Shown piece after piece: positions 45,584 to 57,944 of a stretch of DNA of 64,000 bases (positions within the stretch are counted from its first letter, which is position 1; each line of letters opens with the position of its first letter). The notes below the pieces were generated by a model. That model ran no database searches, was not told the DNA's origin, and saw only the letters and a list, made by a program, of their open reading frames with translations. Source of the stretch: Cryptomeria japonica. Taxonomy: Eukaryota; Streptophyta; Pinopsida; Cupressales; Cupressaceae. A program made the position numbers and the translations under genes. The stretch lies in contig NC_081413.1 in the NCBI RefSeq assembly GCF_030272615.1, positions 186,267,669-186,331,668 of the forward strand, in the 5' to 3' direction.

Positions 45584-46243
45584 TCAAGAAAGGCGTTCCA
45601 GACCTGCCTTGGCCTCGATGAGTTGCGGCTCGGCCTTCAGAGCTTCCTGAAACGCCCGCCGCGCCTCCACATTCATCCCCTTTTTCTCATAACAAGTCCC
45701 CAGCAAACACAGCGCCTTCTCATTCTTCTCATTAAGGGCCACAGCAGCCTCCAGGTCAGCAATGGCAGCATCCACGTGGCGCTTCTTGGCGTCCCCTCCG
45801 AGCCGAATTTCCGCCCGCTTAAACAGCGCATCCGACTGCTCAGTTTTGGCCAGGCTTTTCACAACCCTAGGGGAGAGGGCAGTGTCAAGGGAATTGAGAG
45901 CAGCGACCATGTGACCCTGGCGCTCGAGAGCCAAACCCTTGAGTATATGACAGGCGGCATCTGTAGAATTAAGGGCTATGGCCCTCTCCGCCTCGTCCGC
46001 CGCCTCGCCGGCTAAACTCTCAGAGAGCGATGGCTTGGCCGATCTGGACCGGGCCAGTAATTGAGCGCCCTTTACGAAGTGTGCCCGGGATTCGATCTTG
46101 GTTCGGCTCGGACCTGTCATCCGTGCTAAAGCACGCGGTACACCCCCACCCCATAATACCCACATGAGACCCAGAGCGACGCCCAGTACTACAACTTGTA
46201 GCGCTATGTCCATCTGCATTGCAGACTTATCTGCCATGTCCAT
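45584..46243 (-). CDS. Membrane-anchored TPR protein, intact
   Basis: A 219-codon uninterrupted frame. Start chosen at 46243 (MDMADKSAMQ); in-frame ATGs also exist at 46327, 46237 and 46213, and homologues I recall begin close to the hydrophobic segment. Residues ~13-30 ('ALQVVVLGVALGLMWVLW') form one N-terminal transmembrane anchor. 'HFVKGAQLLARSRSAKPSLS' and 'NSTDAACHILKGLALERQGH' follow, then tetratricopeptide-like helices ('ALFKRAEIRL', 'AIADLEAAVALNEKNEKALC', 'LLGTCYEKKGMNVEARRAF'). The layout matches a small family of plant TPR proteins of similar length and uncertain function, probably a co-chaperone or scaffold at a membrane. The frame is intron-less and richer in G+C than its surroundings. 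It is the best candidate for a functioning host gene here. Confidence 0.85.
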   Translation of the reverse strand: MDMADKSAMQMDIALQVVVLGVALGLMWVLWGGGVPRALARMTGPSRTKIESRAHFVKGAQLLARSRSAKPSLSESLAGEAADEAERAIALNSTDAACHILKGLALERQGHMVAALNSLDTALSPRVVKSLAKTEQSDALFKRAEIRLGGDAKKRHVDAAIADLEAAVALNEKNEKALCLLGTCYEKKGMNVEARRAFQEALKAEPQLIEAKAGLERLS

Positions 46244-46692
46244 TGCTATTGCCTGGTTCAGATTACGGCAAAAACCAGTTGAACGATCTCTAATGTCTTT
46301 CCTTTGAGAGATTTTTAAGACGAACAAACGCGAACAGATTGTTTATGAAGGGACAGGTCCGAATAAGGCCCAAACAAGTTCAACATTGAGATGGTCAAAC
46401 TTGGTAGTCTTTTATGGTCAATTAAACATGTCTTCAGTGTGAATTAGGTGGATTGATTTGGTCTAATGATGGAGAATTTGTATTTTTGAAAAGATATTTT
46501 ATGATTTAAGATATCAGATTTCTGCATGAGGACAAAACAATTTAGTTGAATTTTTGGATTATAGACATATGGATTGATATAAGGTTTTTATCGTGGAAAA
46601 TAGTTTGATTTAAGCATATATTAGACTTTTTAAAAGAAATTTAATCATATGCAAAAAAAAGTATCTATTATGTCATAAAAAGGTCCAATCAA

Positions 46693-46914
46693 TGTTTGGG
46701 TGATGAGTAGAATAGATTTTTATATTGCCATTATAAAATATGTTTTACAAAAGTAATGATGTGACATGATGAAGTTTACATTTTATCTATCATTGACATG
46801 ATATTTTGGGTGATGAGTAGAATAAATATTTATATTGCCATTATAAAACATGTTTTACAAAAGTAGTGATGTGACATGATGAAGTTTACATTTCATCTAT
46901 CATTGACATGATAT
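46693..46914. repeat. Two-copy tandem repeat, 110 bp
   Basis: Head-to-tail copies with 'gggtgatgagtagaata' at 46698 and 46808 and the shared 'gatgtgacatgatgaagttt'. Only a few differences, so fairly recent. Confidence 0.85.
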
Positions 46915-47084
46915 TTAAGCCGATAGACTTTTAGTGGGGGCTTTTGTCCATCAAAGTGCAAGATAATCTGGAGATTGTTGCTTTCTGGTGACCGGTCACT
47001 TTTCCCGACGAGCGACAGGTATTCTCAACAAGCGGCAAGTGGGTTCTTCATTGTTTGCCTTAGATTGTGACATGTGTCCCTTGT

Positions 47085-50000
47085 TGTAGTATCCCTGCCC
47101 TAATCAATTTCTAATCTCGGTTTAATCTTGTTCAGTTTATCTTAATATTATGTTATAGTCAGATATTTGATTTAATGCATAGCTGTTGATGTGGGTTTCA
47201 CACTAGTTGTATGCAAGTTGTTTAGTATTCCTATTTCGTGGTATTAATATCGGGCTAACGCTTTCATTAAATTTTATATATGTATGCATGTATGACTCTT
47301 GGTTGCAGGAGATTTCAGGTACAACGCCGCATGAGTGCGAGGTTCGTCTTCACCTGAATTTGCAGGTTTGAGTGTACCTCTTTAATCATTAGAGTTGGAT
47401 TAGGTGGTCGTAAGACCCTAGTTGACCCTAGTCGTGCTCAGGTGAGCATCGTCAGTCACCGTCAGTAATCCCTTTTTGTTTGGGTTTGCGAGTCGTCTGT
47501 TTGGTTGACCTTCTCGGTTTGCGTGATTGGTGTGTATGGTTAAATTGATTAATTAGTCCTTAGTAATTATTTTGATTAAATATGTATTCGTGCATTAGAG
47601 ATTAATGGACTAAACTAATCAGGATTTCTTTATGTGAATTATCGTTGATTTGAATTTCTCGATTTAAATTGGGAGCAAGTTCAATTAAATGGGTGATTTT
47701 GAATAATAAATGCATTTTGTATATGCTATTGAAAAATAAAGTTTTGCATTTAATTGCAATAGATTTAATTGTATTCTGTTGGCCTTTTAAATTAGAAAGG
47801 GTAAATTGAATTAAATGAGAAAATCGATTTTGAATTGGAAAGCAATTTAATTGTTGATATAGTTAGAAAAGAATTAATTTTGAGAATTTTTTTTTAAATA
47901 AAAATTTTAATTCCAAAAATGGAAATTTGGTCAACTCTTCCATATAACCTAAATTTTGGGAAATTTTGGAGGAGGGACATTTTTGGAAAATATTTGGTTG
48001 GAGAAAGTTTTTGGATCAAATTTGGGGGATTTTTGCAAAAGAAAGGAATTTTCTTGGAGCTTGCAAGTTGGACTCTCCTCCGATCTTGCCGGGATTGCTG
48101 AATCAGGTAGGCCTCTGGTTATTTCTTGGATTCTTGCTTAAAGAAAATCATTTTGGTGTTTATGAAGAATCTGGTTGAAGTTTAAAAAAAAAATGGGATT
48201 AAATTAAAACCAAATTTGGGGTTCGCTGTTCTTGAGCAAAATCTGCCTAAAACTCCATTGAATCTCCCTTATATAAGTTGAAGAATGAAATTGTTTTGGG
48301 GGTTTTAATATTCCTCAATCTATTTTGGGTATTGAAACCCATTTGTGTTTGAAGAAATGAACACCCATCAAGAATAATATGATTCCAAAGCATATTTCAT
48401 TTGAATCTGCTCATTTTGTAAATCAAAATTTATAAAACTATTTTGAGTTGAGGTTTTTTGTTTATAATACCGAACTGTGCGTTTTTTTAATAAATGAAAA
48501 CTTGGTTGGGGTTTGGAGGGCGGGGAGCGAAGCTCCACCTGCCTCCTCCTCCCCCTTTCCCCATATTCTCGCACCAGTGTGCTGCCCGCGGCATCGCAGG
48601 CGCACTGCGGTGGCCGCAGGGCGCCGCGGAACCTGCGTCCACCGTAGTGGCGCCGCCCACGCGGGATCCGCCTACGGTTGGGGTTTGGCTCGCCCAACCC
48701 CCGCGTGGGGAGGTGGGCCCGGCCTTCGCCGCCCCCCTTTTTAATATATGTTTTTTTTTTGTTAGTATTTAAAATGTGTTTTTTTTAATGTATTTTTTTG
48801 TTATTCAAAAAAAAATGCATATAATATAATATTTTAATATTAATTAATTAGAAAATTTAATTTAATTTAATGATAATGTTTTAATGTTAAATGTTAGTCA
48901 TTAAATTATCAATTAATGTATATAATTAAATTAATGAGTAATTAATATATATGTTATTGATTAAATTGCATTTTGATGTAATTGCAAGGATCCATATAGG
49001 CATTTGCAGATTGAAAGGAAGGATAAAACCAGATGTTTATTGGTTGTTAATTCTTTGAAATTAACCCCTATGTTAATAGATTTTTGTGGGAGTAAAATAT
49101 TAAGTTAATTCGGAAAATGTTCTCTTATTTTGTTTTAGTTCCCTTCTAAGGATATATTTCTTTTTTTTAAAACTATATACTTATTCGAAGGAGTGAGATT
49201 GAGTGACTTTATTTCAAGAGGGTATCAATGATGTTTTTATTGGAGATTAAATATCTTATTTAATTAATTAATGGTTGTCTGAGTTTTATTAATATGAACC
49301 TGGTTTAAGAACTCATTATGGCTTAATATGCCTGTTCGATGCTATGAACCCTAGAGAGTTAGAAAACCAAGAATCAACCTATTCCTAGATGAGGTAGATA
49401 ACTGTAATCTGATGTAGATCTTGTAGAAAACTTGATCGACTTTTAATGGTTAGATCAATTCGGAAAGATTGTATCTGTTGAATATTACCTATGCGAGTTT
49501 AATTTTTGTATTCGCTTTTGCTTATGTAATGGCAAGTCATGCTTTGTTTGTTAGGACCCTGTCGTATGGTTGATTTGGGTACCTGTTTTTGTCCTCGGTT
49601 TTGAGTTGACTGTTGTCTTGTGGTTGTGTCATATTTGGTCATATCCTTTGTGTGGGTGTCGAATGATGATTCGTGTTTGACCAGATGGTTGTTCCCTCCT
49701 TCTTGAACTCCGTTCATCTGACCATGTGTATTCCCTGGTTTTGAGTTCGTCTGCGTTTAGTCTGGTGTCGTATGGGAGAGTGGCTTTCGATTGGGGGTAG
49801 CGCCCAAAGTGGCTGCTGGGTAACCCATCAAAAGTGAGTCTAATAAGTGATAACCTAACAGTAGATTAGAATGTAATCTCTAAGTAAGATAATGTGCCTC
49901 ACACATGGGACGAGTGCTAACATAGGCTCGACATGCTGTGAGAAGGCCTGAAATGGCAAACCATCACCCTTGTCTTCACGAGAGGATGTGTGGGTCCACA

Positions 50001-51181
50001 TGAGGCTTGGATGGGCCGGAGGCTCGGATTAGGTTGCCAGGGTAACCCAATGTATGGGGTCGGGACCTATGAAGACCTACCATGGTAACCATACCAGGTT
50101 GTGTGATGACACTTGTCCCTACGTTCGCTAGTGTGTTGTCGTTTTGTCCTGTTAGGAGTACCTTTGTGGGTCATCCTTTTGTCTTTGCCCTTGCGAGTAT
50201 CGGGTTTCATGTTAGACCTTGGGTGGTGATGGCTCAGTTTTGTGGATGCTCCAATGGACCTTTGTTTTAGCTTTGATTATGTTCAGTTGGATCCTTTTCT
50301 TTTCAGGGATCGTTTATGTATTAATTGACCGATGTGGTCGTTTGTATATTGTTTATATATCGCCTTGATGGTCGGATTGTAAAGGTGTAACCTCATGTAT
50401 TCTTAACTTTATTATTTATCAGAGGGGTCTTGCAGTTGAGCAGACCCGGAGATGTAGCCCTTTAGGGGTGAACTCCGAGATCATTATGGTGTTATGTGAT
50501 GTCATTCTCTTATGTTTCCTTTATTTAGCTTTATCATGTATGAATAGCTTATGTTAGACTGGATAAGTGGATAAATGGAATTAACTTTAAATTCTTATAG
50601 GTAGTCCTTTCTTGAATGCCATTTTGATCGAATGCATAAGTGGTTTAGATGAGATTTATTGTAGATGCATTTATGCAATCGTCTTTTAAATGCAATAAAT
50701 TGGAATATGGAAGAATGTAACTTAGAGCAATGGAATACATTCAGTTGTTGTTAAGGAAATTAAGTATGCTTGAAAAGATCTCTTATGTTTATGATGAAAT
50801 TCTAGTGTGTTAGAACATTAGATGTATGGCTTGTAATTTTAATTGAAAAGCTTGAATGAAGATTATGAATAGATCTTAACGGATGAACCTTTGCTTGTGA
50901 TTTATATTTCCATCTTCTGAAAGAAATTATCCTGATTAAGAATTATCTCGTTATTACGATAATTAGCTTATTGGACTAATTGTGTGAGTTAAGTGAATTG
51001 TGAAATTTAAGTAATCTCGTTGGGAAACTCTTTAGGTGTTAGTTGATGTCTTCCGCTGTGTAATTCTGAATCTTTGATATCTTGTTGTATCTTATGTGGT
51101 GTATCTTTAAAAAAAAAAATTATTGCACTCTAATCTTGTATTTTGGCTTATCCCTTCGGGGTTTCCTGGCGGGGCATTACA
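47085..51181. repeat. Probable solo LTR, 4.1 kb, Ty3/gypsy-like
   Basis: Starts TGTAGTATCCCTGCC and ends GGGGCATTACA, the TGTA...TACA form usual for plant gypsy LTRs. Flanks CTTGT (47080-47084) and CTTGC (51182-51186) agree at 4 of 5 bases, a decayed TSD. No primer-binding site, second LTR or polyprotein within it. Such long LTRs are known in gymnosperm gypsy elements. A complete element with unrecognised interior is less likely. Contains the GC-rich block at 48505-48745. Confidence 0.65.
48505..48745. other. GC-rich block inside the solo LTR
   Basis: About 240 bases of very high G+C ('ggcggggagcgaagctccac', 'cgccgcggaac', 'gtggggaggtgggcccgg'), abruptly bounded by AT-rich DNA. Frames on both strands are open because of composition; I do not regard them as genes. 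Could be an LTR regulatory region. Confidence 0.5.
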
Positions 51182-51264
51182 CTTGCACCAATCTCAGAGA
51201 AGTGGTGAATGGTAAGTGGTGGGAAATGAAAACCAGTTAACCCTAATCTATAACTTTCTTCTCT

Positions 51265-52420
51265 TTTGTTTTCCGGTCCTCATTTTCCTATGAAGTGTTT
51301 TTGCTCTGCAAGTTTTTCGTTGATTAGGGTTTAGTTTGTCATGCGTGCATCCATCTAAAAATCTTGGCTTTTAGTTTGTCGTTTGGTCTGTGCATTTGGT
51401 GAGTTTGTGCATCTGTGTGCAAGTCGCGTGGAGGTGAGTTATTTTGACCACCTACAAAAGTTTTTTATTAGGGTTTTTTGGTGTTCGGTCAGTGCAAAGG
51501 TTTATAGTTTGTAATTTTTTAAATCTAACGGGCCACTGCAATTTTTGTTTGTTTTCCTTTTTTTTTTAAGGTTTCATGCTGGTTGAGGTGCGCTATTTTG
51601 ACCCTCATTAACAAGGCTTCAGAAGGTCATTGGGAGACCAAGAGGAAGTGGGAAGAGACATTCTCAGGTGAGTTTTATGAGACCATAATTTCCTTGCATT
51701 GTACTTTGTTAAATAGTTTTCCCATTTTATTCAAACGCCCAAATCTGATTATTTATTTAGAAGAATTGATATAAAGACAAAAATGTGAGGAAATTCGATC
51801 ACAATGTACACATTTTGTATCTTATACCCCCTTCCAAATTAGAATTGCTATATTAGATGATTTCCAATCCTCATTTTCCTGTGAATTATTTTTGCTCTAC
51901 AACTTTTCGGTTGATTAGGGTTTAACTTGTCATTTGGTCTATGCATTTGGTGAGTTTGTGCATCTATGTGCAAGTCACATAGAGGTGAGTTATTTTGACC
52001 ACCTACAAAGGTTTTTGATTAGGGTTTTTTGGTGTTCGGTCAGTGCAAAGGTTTACAGTTTGTAAATTTTTTAGTCTAACAACCCGCTGCAATTTTTGTT
52101 TGTTTTCCTTTCTTTATTAGGGTTTCATGTTGGTTGAGGTGCGGTATTTTGACCCTCATTAACAAGGCTTGGGAAGGTCACTGGGAGACCAAGAGGAAGT
52201 GGGAAGAGACAACCCCAAGGTTGTTTTATGAGACCTCAATTTCCTTGCATTATACTTTGTTAAATAGTTTCTCTATTTTATTCAAACTCCCAAATCTGAT
52301 TCTTTATTTAGAAGAATAGATATAAAGACAAAATTGTGAGGAAATTTGATCACAAATTACAAATTTTGTATCTTATACCCCTTTCCAAATTAGAATTGCT
52401 ATATTAGATGATTTTCATTA
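51265..52420. repeat. Tandem duplication, unit about 580 bp
   Basis: Copies at about 51265-51860 and 51861-52420. Each begins with 'cctcattttcct.tgaa', continues through 'ggttgattagggttta' and 'gtgttcggtcagtgcaaagg' and ends 'aattgctatattagatgat'. Each holds a short frame of about 62 codons (51583, 52134) that is conserved but has no known domain. Fragments of the unit recur at about 53755-53830, 54085-54165 and 57040-57125. Confidence 0.8.
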
Positions 52421-52471
52421 TGCAGTAAAAAAAATGGTAATAATAATGCTTGGCATTACAATATTTAGGTA

Positions 52472-53566
<1,095 letters not shown>

Positions 53567-53869
53567 TAAATAGGAAATAGTTTATATGCTTTAGCATTTG
53601 TTAAATGTTTCTTTTATATGCAAGGTTTTTTGAAGTATTTAATGACATAATAGAAATTTTAAATTGGGTGAAAGCTAAAACCTTCATCAAATCCATCAAC
53701 TGCAATTGTTTCAAAACATTTAAAGCCATCTCAATAGTCCAATCTTTAAAAACAGTTTGTAATTTTTTTAATCTAATGGGCCTCTGCAATTTATGTTTGT
53801 TTTCTTTTCTTTATTAGGGTTTCATTTGTCGTTGGTTGAGTTCAACTGTCTGTGAAGTGCATTTGTTGC

Positions 53870-53966
53870 ATGCAATAGAGCTGGTTGAGATGCGCTATTT
53901 TGACCGCCTATAAGAGGTGCAATAGAGCTGGTTGAGGTGCGCTATTTTGACCGCCTACAAGAGGTT
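53870..53966. repeat. 49-bp doublet
   Basis: Two adjacent copies of 'gcaatagagctggttgag' followed by 'gcgctattttgaccgcctac/t', related to the 'ggttgaggtgcgctattttg' segment of the 580-bp repeats. Confidence 0.7.
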
Positions 53967-54318
53967 TATTTCTCTAATGTTAACCCAATTTGTAATTTAT
54001 TGAATGTAAGGGCCATCTCCAATTTTCCTATTCTTGTAATGTTAACCCAATTTGTAATTTATTAAATCAAATCGGTTTCTGTAATTTTCTTCTCTTTTGT
54101 TTTCCAGTCCTCATTTTCCTATGCATTATTTTTACTCTGCAAGTTTTCGGTTGATTAGGATTTAGTTTGGTGGTTGTCCTGGGTAGTGAATTAGACCTTC
54201 TTGCATTCTTCAACAATGTTTTGCTTTAATTTGGCATTGGTCACCTTTTTCTCCTCTATTATTTTTTTTAATGATGTATTTTCACTTGTTGGTTCCCACA
54301 GAATAGTGACACAAATAA

Positions 54319-54567
54319 TTGAATAGAGGGATCCAAGAAAGAGAGGACGTTAACATTGTCATGAGGAAGCTTTTGGAAGAGAGCAACAAGATAAAGGAGA
54401 ACCTTGTAAGGGTTATTGATCAACTGGAACGTAGAATGGTCAGGCAGTCCAGAATCCCTCCTCCTCTTGTTGCCACTCTTGTTTCCACCATTCCCAATAT
54501 GCGAAATGATGATGATAGTATTAACGAACTCAGACTCTGCCCTCTTCCTATACCCAGTATTGAATAG
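54319..54567 (+). CDS. Hypothetical 82-codon frame, possibly an exon fragment
   Basis: The frame opens with TTG rather than ATG and has a helix-forming, charged N-terminal part ('MRKLLEESNKIKENLVRVID') followed by a Pro-rich end. No family recognised. It lies between repeat fragments, and a pyrimidine-rich 'ttggttcccacag' just upstream could be a splice acceptor, so it may be an exon of a decayed gene. Confidence 0.25.
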   Translation: MNRGIQEREDVNIVMRKLLEESNKIKENLVRVIDQLERRMVRQSRIPPPLVATLVSTIPNMRNDDDSINELRLCPLPIPSIE

Positions 54568-57500
54568 TTAATTGATCTACTAGGTGTTTTTGAACTAGGA
54601 GATAAGATCCTTAAGTGTAATGATAATCAAGATGGATGGGTTGCATCGGTGGATACTGATTAGAGTTGTTTAGCCACTGTCTCATGGGTTTAGTTCTAAT
54701 TTTGATAATATTTTGATATTTGAAGTGATCTTCATACTTTTCGTACTATGTTCTTACATGTAGAACTCATAAATCGGTATTATGATTTTTTGTATCGGTG
54801 TACCTATTACAATTAACATAAAAGAAATATCCACATGCATGTGTGTTGTTTCTCTTTTGGTTTACTTTACTCTGTCTTGGGTTTCCTTCTAGTCCTTTGT
54901 AATGAACACTTAAATTGATAGATATGAGTGCTAAAAATTACAGAGGCCCGTTACATTGGGAAAATTACAAATTGTGTTAAAATTACACTAAGAAATTTTT
55001 TGTAGCTGGTCAAAATAGCTTGCTATGAAACCTCATATACGATTAACAAAGTAATTTATTACATTTCAGAGGCTATATCATTTGATTGAGAAGCAAAAAT
55101 GTCATTGAGCCTTGAGATTTTTGTTGAGTCATTTTTTCTTAGAACATACCCTCTTACGTATGACATCATTCTGATGTATTGGATTATTTGAGCTAAATAA
55201 TCGTAAGATTGGATGCTTTGGATGTTTATAAGTAGTTGTAAGATATGTTAAAACAATTAGCAAATGTTTTTCTCACTTTAATGGTGTATAGTTAGGTATG
55301 ACTAAGATTGAAATAAACTAATTGTATAGTTGATAGTGTTATTTGTCTATGCTTTTTAGCTTATTGTTTGTAAGAAGCTTTACTGGATCAAATAGGTGGA
55401 AATCGTGCTTTTCATCAACACAATATTTGCATCGTTTTGTCAAGTCGATTTTTGTTTCACAATCGTTCATTGTTGTTTTTTAATACTCTTGTTGAAGAAT
55501 ATCGTTGAATCTTAGATTTTGTTATGTTTTTCCACTTGTAGATTGCTCTATTTTGTATTATTATAATGGTCTATTTTTGTTTCGCAATTGTTCATTGTTG
55601 TTTTTCAAGTATAATATATACATATACTTTGTTTATACCAATGAGTTTTGGTTAGCCCTTTGAGTATACCAGTCGGATTAAGGCTATTTCGGTATTTTAG
55701 TTTTTATAAGTTTTTTGGGTTCTCTATCTTGATTCGTGTTTTGTGTTCTTTGGTACTATTTTTCGGGTTCATTCAATTTTTTGGGTGGGAATGTTGACTA
55801 TGCCTAGAGGTTTTCTGATTGTTTTATTAGTCTAGGATAAGTTTTTGTCAATGGGTTTTTCCCCTTGGGTTTTGATCTTTCTTTTATTTTATTATTCTAT
55901 TGTGTTAGTGTGGGATGTTATTTTCCAGGGATTCATTTTAGTAATACTATTGCTGTTATTCCTGTTGTTTTTAGTCTTTGTATTCTAGTGATTCATTTTG
56001 CATTTGAGCTTCGATGAAGGATGACCACTGCTAATTTTCATCAATTTATTTATATTGGTTTTCTTGAGATAATCATATTGGTTTCCAGTGATTCATTTTA
56101 CTTTCGGGTTTATATATATAAAGACCTATTATTTTCCCATAATTTTTCCCTGTACTTGGTTGGGTTATTATTTTTCCCTTCATTGTCATTGTTTGATTTG
56201 TTGAATTGTTGTCAGATTAGATCAACCCATTGCATATATTACAAGCTTTTGCAGGGAATTAAAAGATTAAAGCTTGGCTTTGTGTTGATCTTTCTATGTA
56301 TTGTGATGTTATGCACATTCTACAGTTATCTAATGACATGCACATGTCTCTATTACGGTATGTTGTTTTTATCGTTTAGTTTTTGTGGTGTGGTGATTTT
56401 GGTTTTCAAGTTTTTTTTCCTTTTTATTTTACCTACCCTCGCACCTTAAGTTTATTAGTCTAATAATTTATTTTTGATTAATTATTTAAATAAGCTTTGA
56501 AGAATAAATTGTTTTATAATTGAAATATTTTAAATTTAATGGAATTATCTTAATATGTATATAAAATAAAGTTAACTCAAAATTACAATTGAAATCTAGC
56601 ACTTCGATCGGACAACGCATCTCCTTGAAATGTTGAGTACGAGTTCAGGTCTTCCTTAGAATATTTCACTGCTCTGTAAATTGTATTGGCTTTTCTCAAC
56701 CTTTACAGCTGAGCAAGCATAAACTGTAAGTGTCCATTGAGAGATGAGGATTTGAGATTAAAATGACAAATGGGTATGTAATTAATAGTTTTGGAGGGGG
56801 AGACATACACTTTGGTCATCGAAAATCTTAAGCACTCCATCCTAATTGCATTAGAATGTGACCCATTTGGGTGCCCTTCATACGACTATACTAAATAACT
56901 TTTATATTGAAACCTGTACCAAATGATATGGAAATACGTGAGATATAAATATGGAAAGATATCTACAACAATCTTCTGATACACCTCCCAATGAGTTTGT
57001 AATTAAGGTGATTATTAAAAGAAATGGGTGTCTGTAATTTTGGTGTGTTTTAGATTCCTCATTTCCGTGTGCATTGTTTTTAGTGTGCAAGTTTTCAGTT
57101 CATTAGGGTTTAGTTTGGTGGCTGTCTTGGGCATAGAATTTATCAATCCATTATGTTGTTATATGTCTTCTAATGAGGAAATTTGCAACCTCCTAATATG
57201 CTCAAAATCAACTTTATTTTGCAAGGCAACATATCGGTCCAGACAACAACACTCCTTTCCTCACAGTGGAACTGAAATCATTTTTGTACTGAAAGTCAGG
57301 TAACTTGTGCTTCTCTTACGATGTGCATCTATCTTCTCTGCAAATTAAATGCCTTCTTTTCTGTGGTTAAATGAAAACACGCAAAATTATTTCCATATCA
57401 CTAACTTATTCATTTTTGTGCATGTCTTTATCTGTGAATAGCTTTGTTTAAGAACAACCTGTGCAATATTACATTTAAAAAAAAATTAAAACATATGATT

Positions 57501-57940
57501 ACAAAATATTATAAGAGATTGTTAATAAATGTGTACTCTCATGCATGTTTAGTGTTGCCATTCCTCTCGATTTCAAAGATCTCGTTTCAATAAGTCATCT
57601 CCATCAGCTCCCTCTGAATCTTCACAGCAATCCGCAGTGGACTCTTCGGTAAGCTGATACATTCTGCCTTTTCAAAACCCTGACTTTGTGGTCATTTCTT
57701 TCATAATATCCCTTGTTCACAATACATTTTAAATTGATTGCATGCCTTTCATTTCTACATGCTCTCTGTTTTCTAGCATATAGAAATATAGTTATGCATT
57801 CTTTAATTGATGCATTTCTATATCATTGTCACATTCAACGCTTCGAAATTCTTTAATTGCATGCATTCCAAAAAACTCAATTGTACATGAAGGGATGGTC
57901 ATGTATATTTCTTACTACCCCTTCACATTAAGTCCTTAGT
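54568..57940. other. AT-rich spacer; no gene seen
   Basis: Long T-rich stretches; frames such as 56021-56449 consist of hydrophobic residues encoded by T-runs and show no domain. A piece of the 580-bp repeat family is at 57040-57125. Confidence 0.45.
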
Positions 57941-57944
57941 GTTG

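Noticed and set aside
48368-48772. GC-rich open frames of about 100 codons on both strands
   Set aside because: Absence of stops follows from high G+C; no motif, and embedded in a probable LTR.
56021-56449. 142-codon hydrophobic frame resembling a membrane protein
   Set aside because: The residues come from T-runs in AT-rich DNA; no family, no splice or promoter context.
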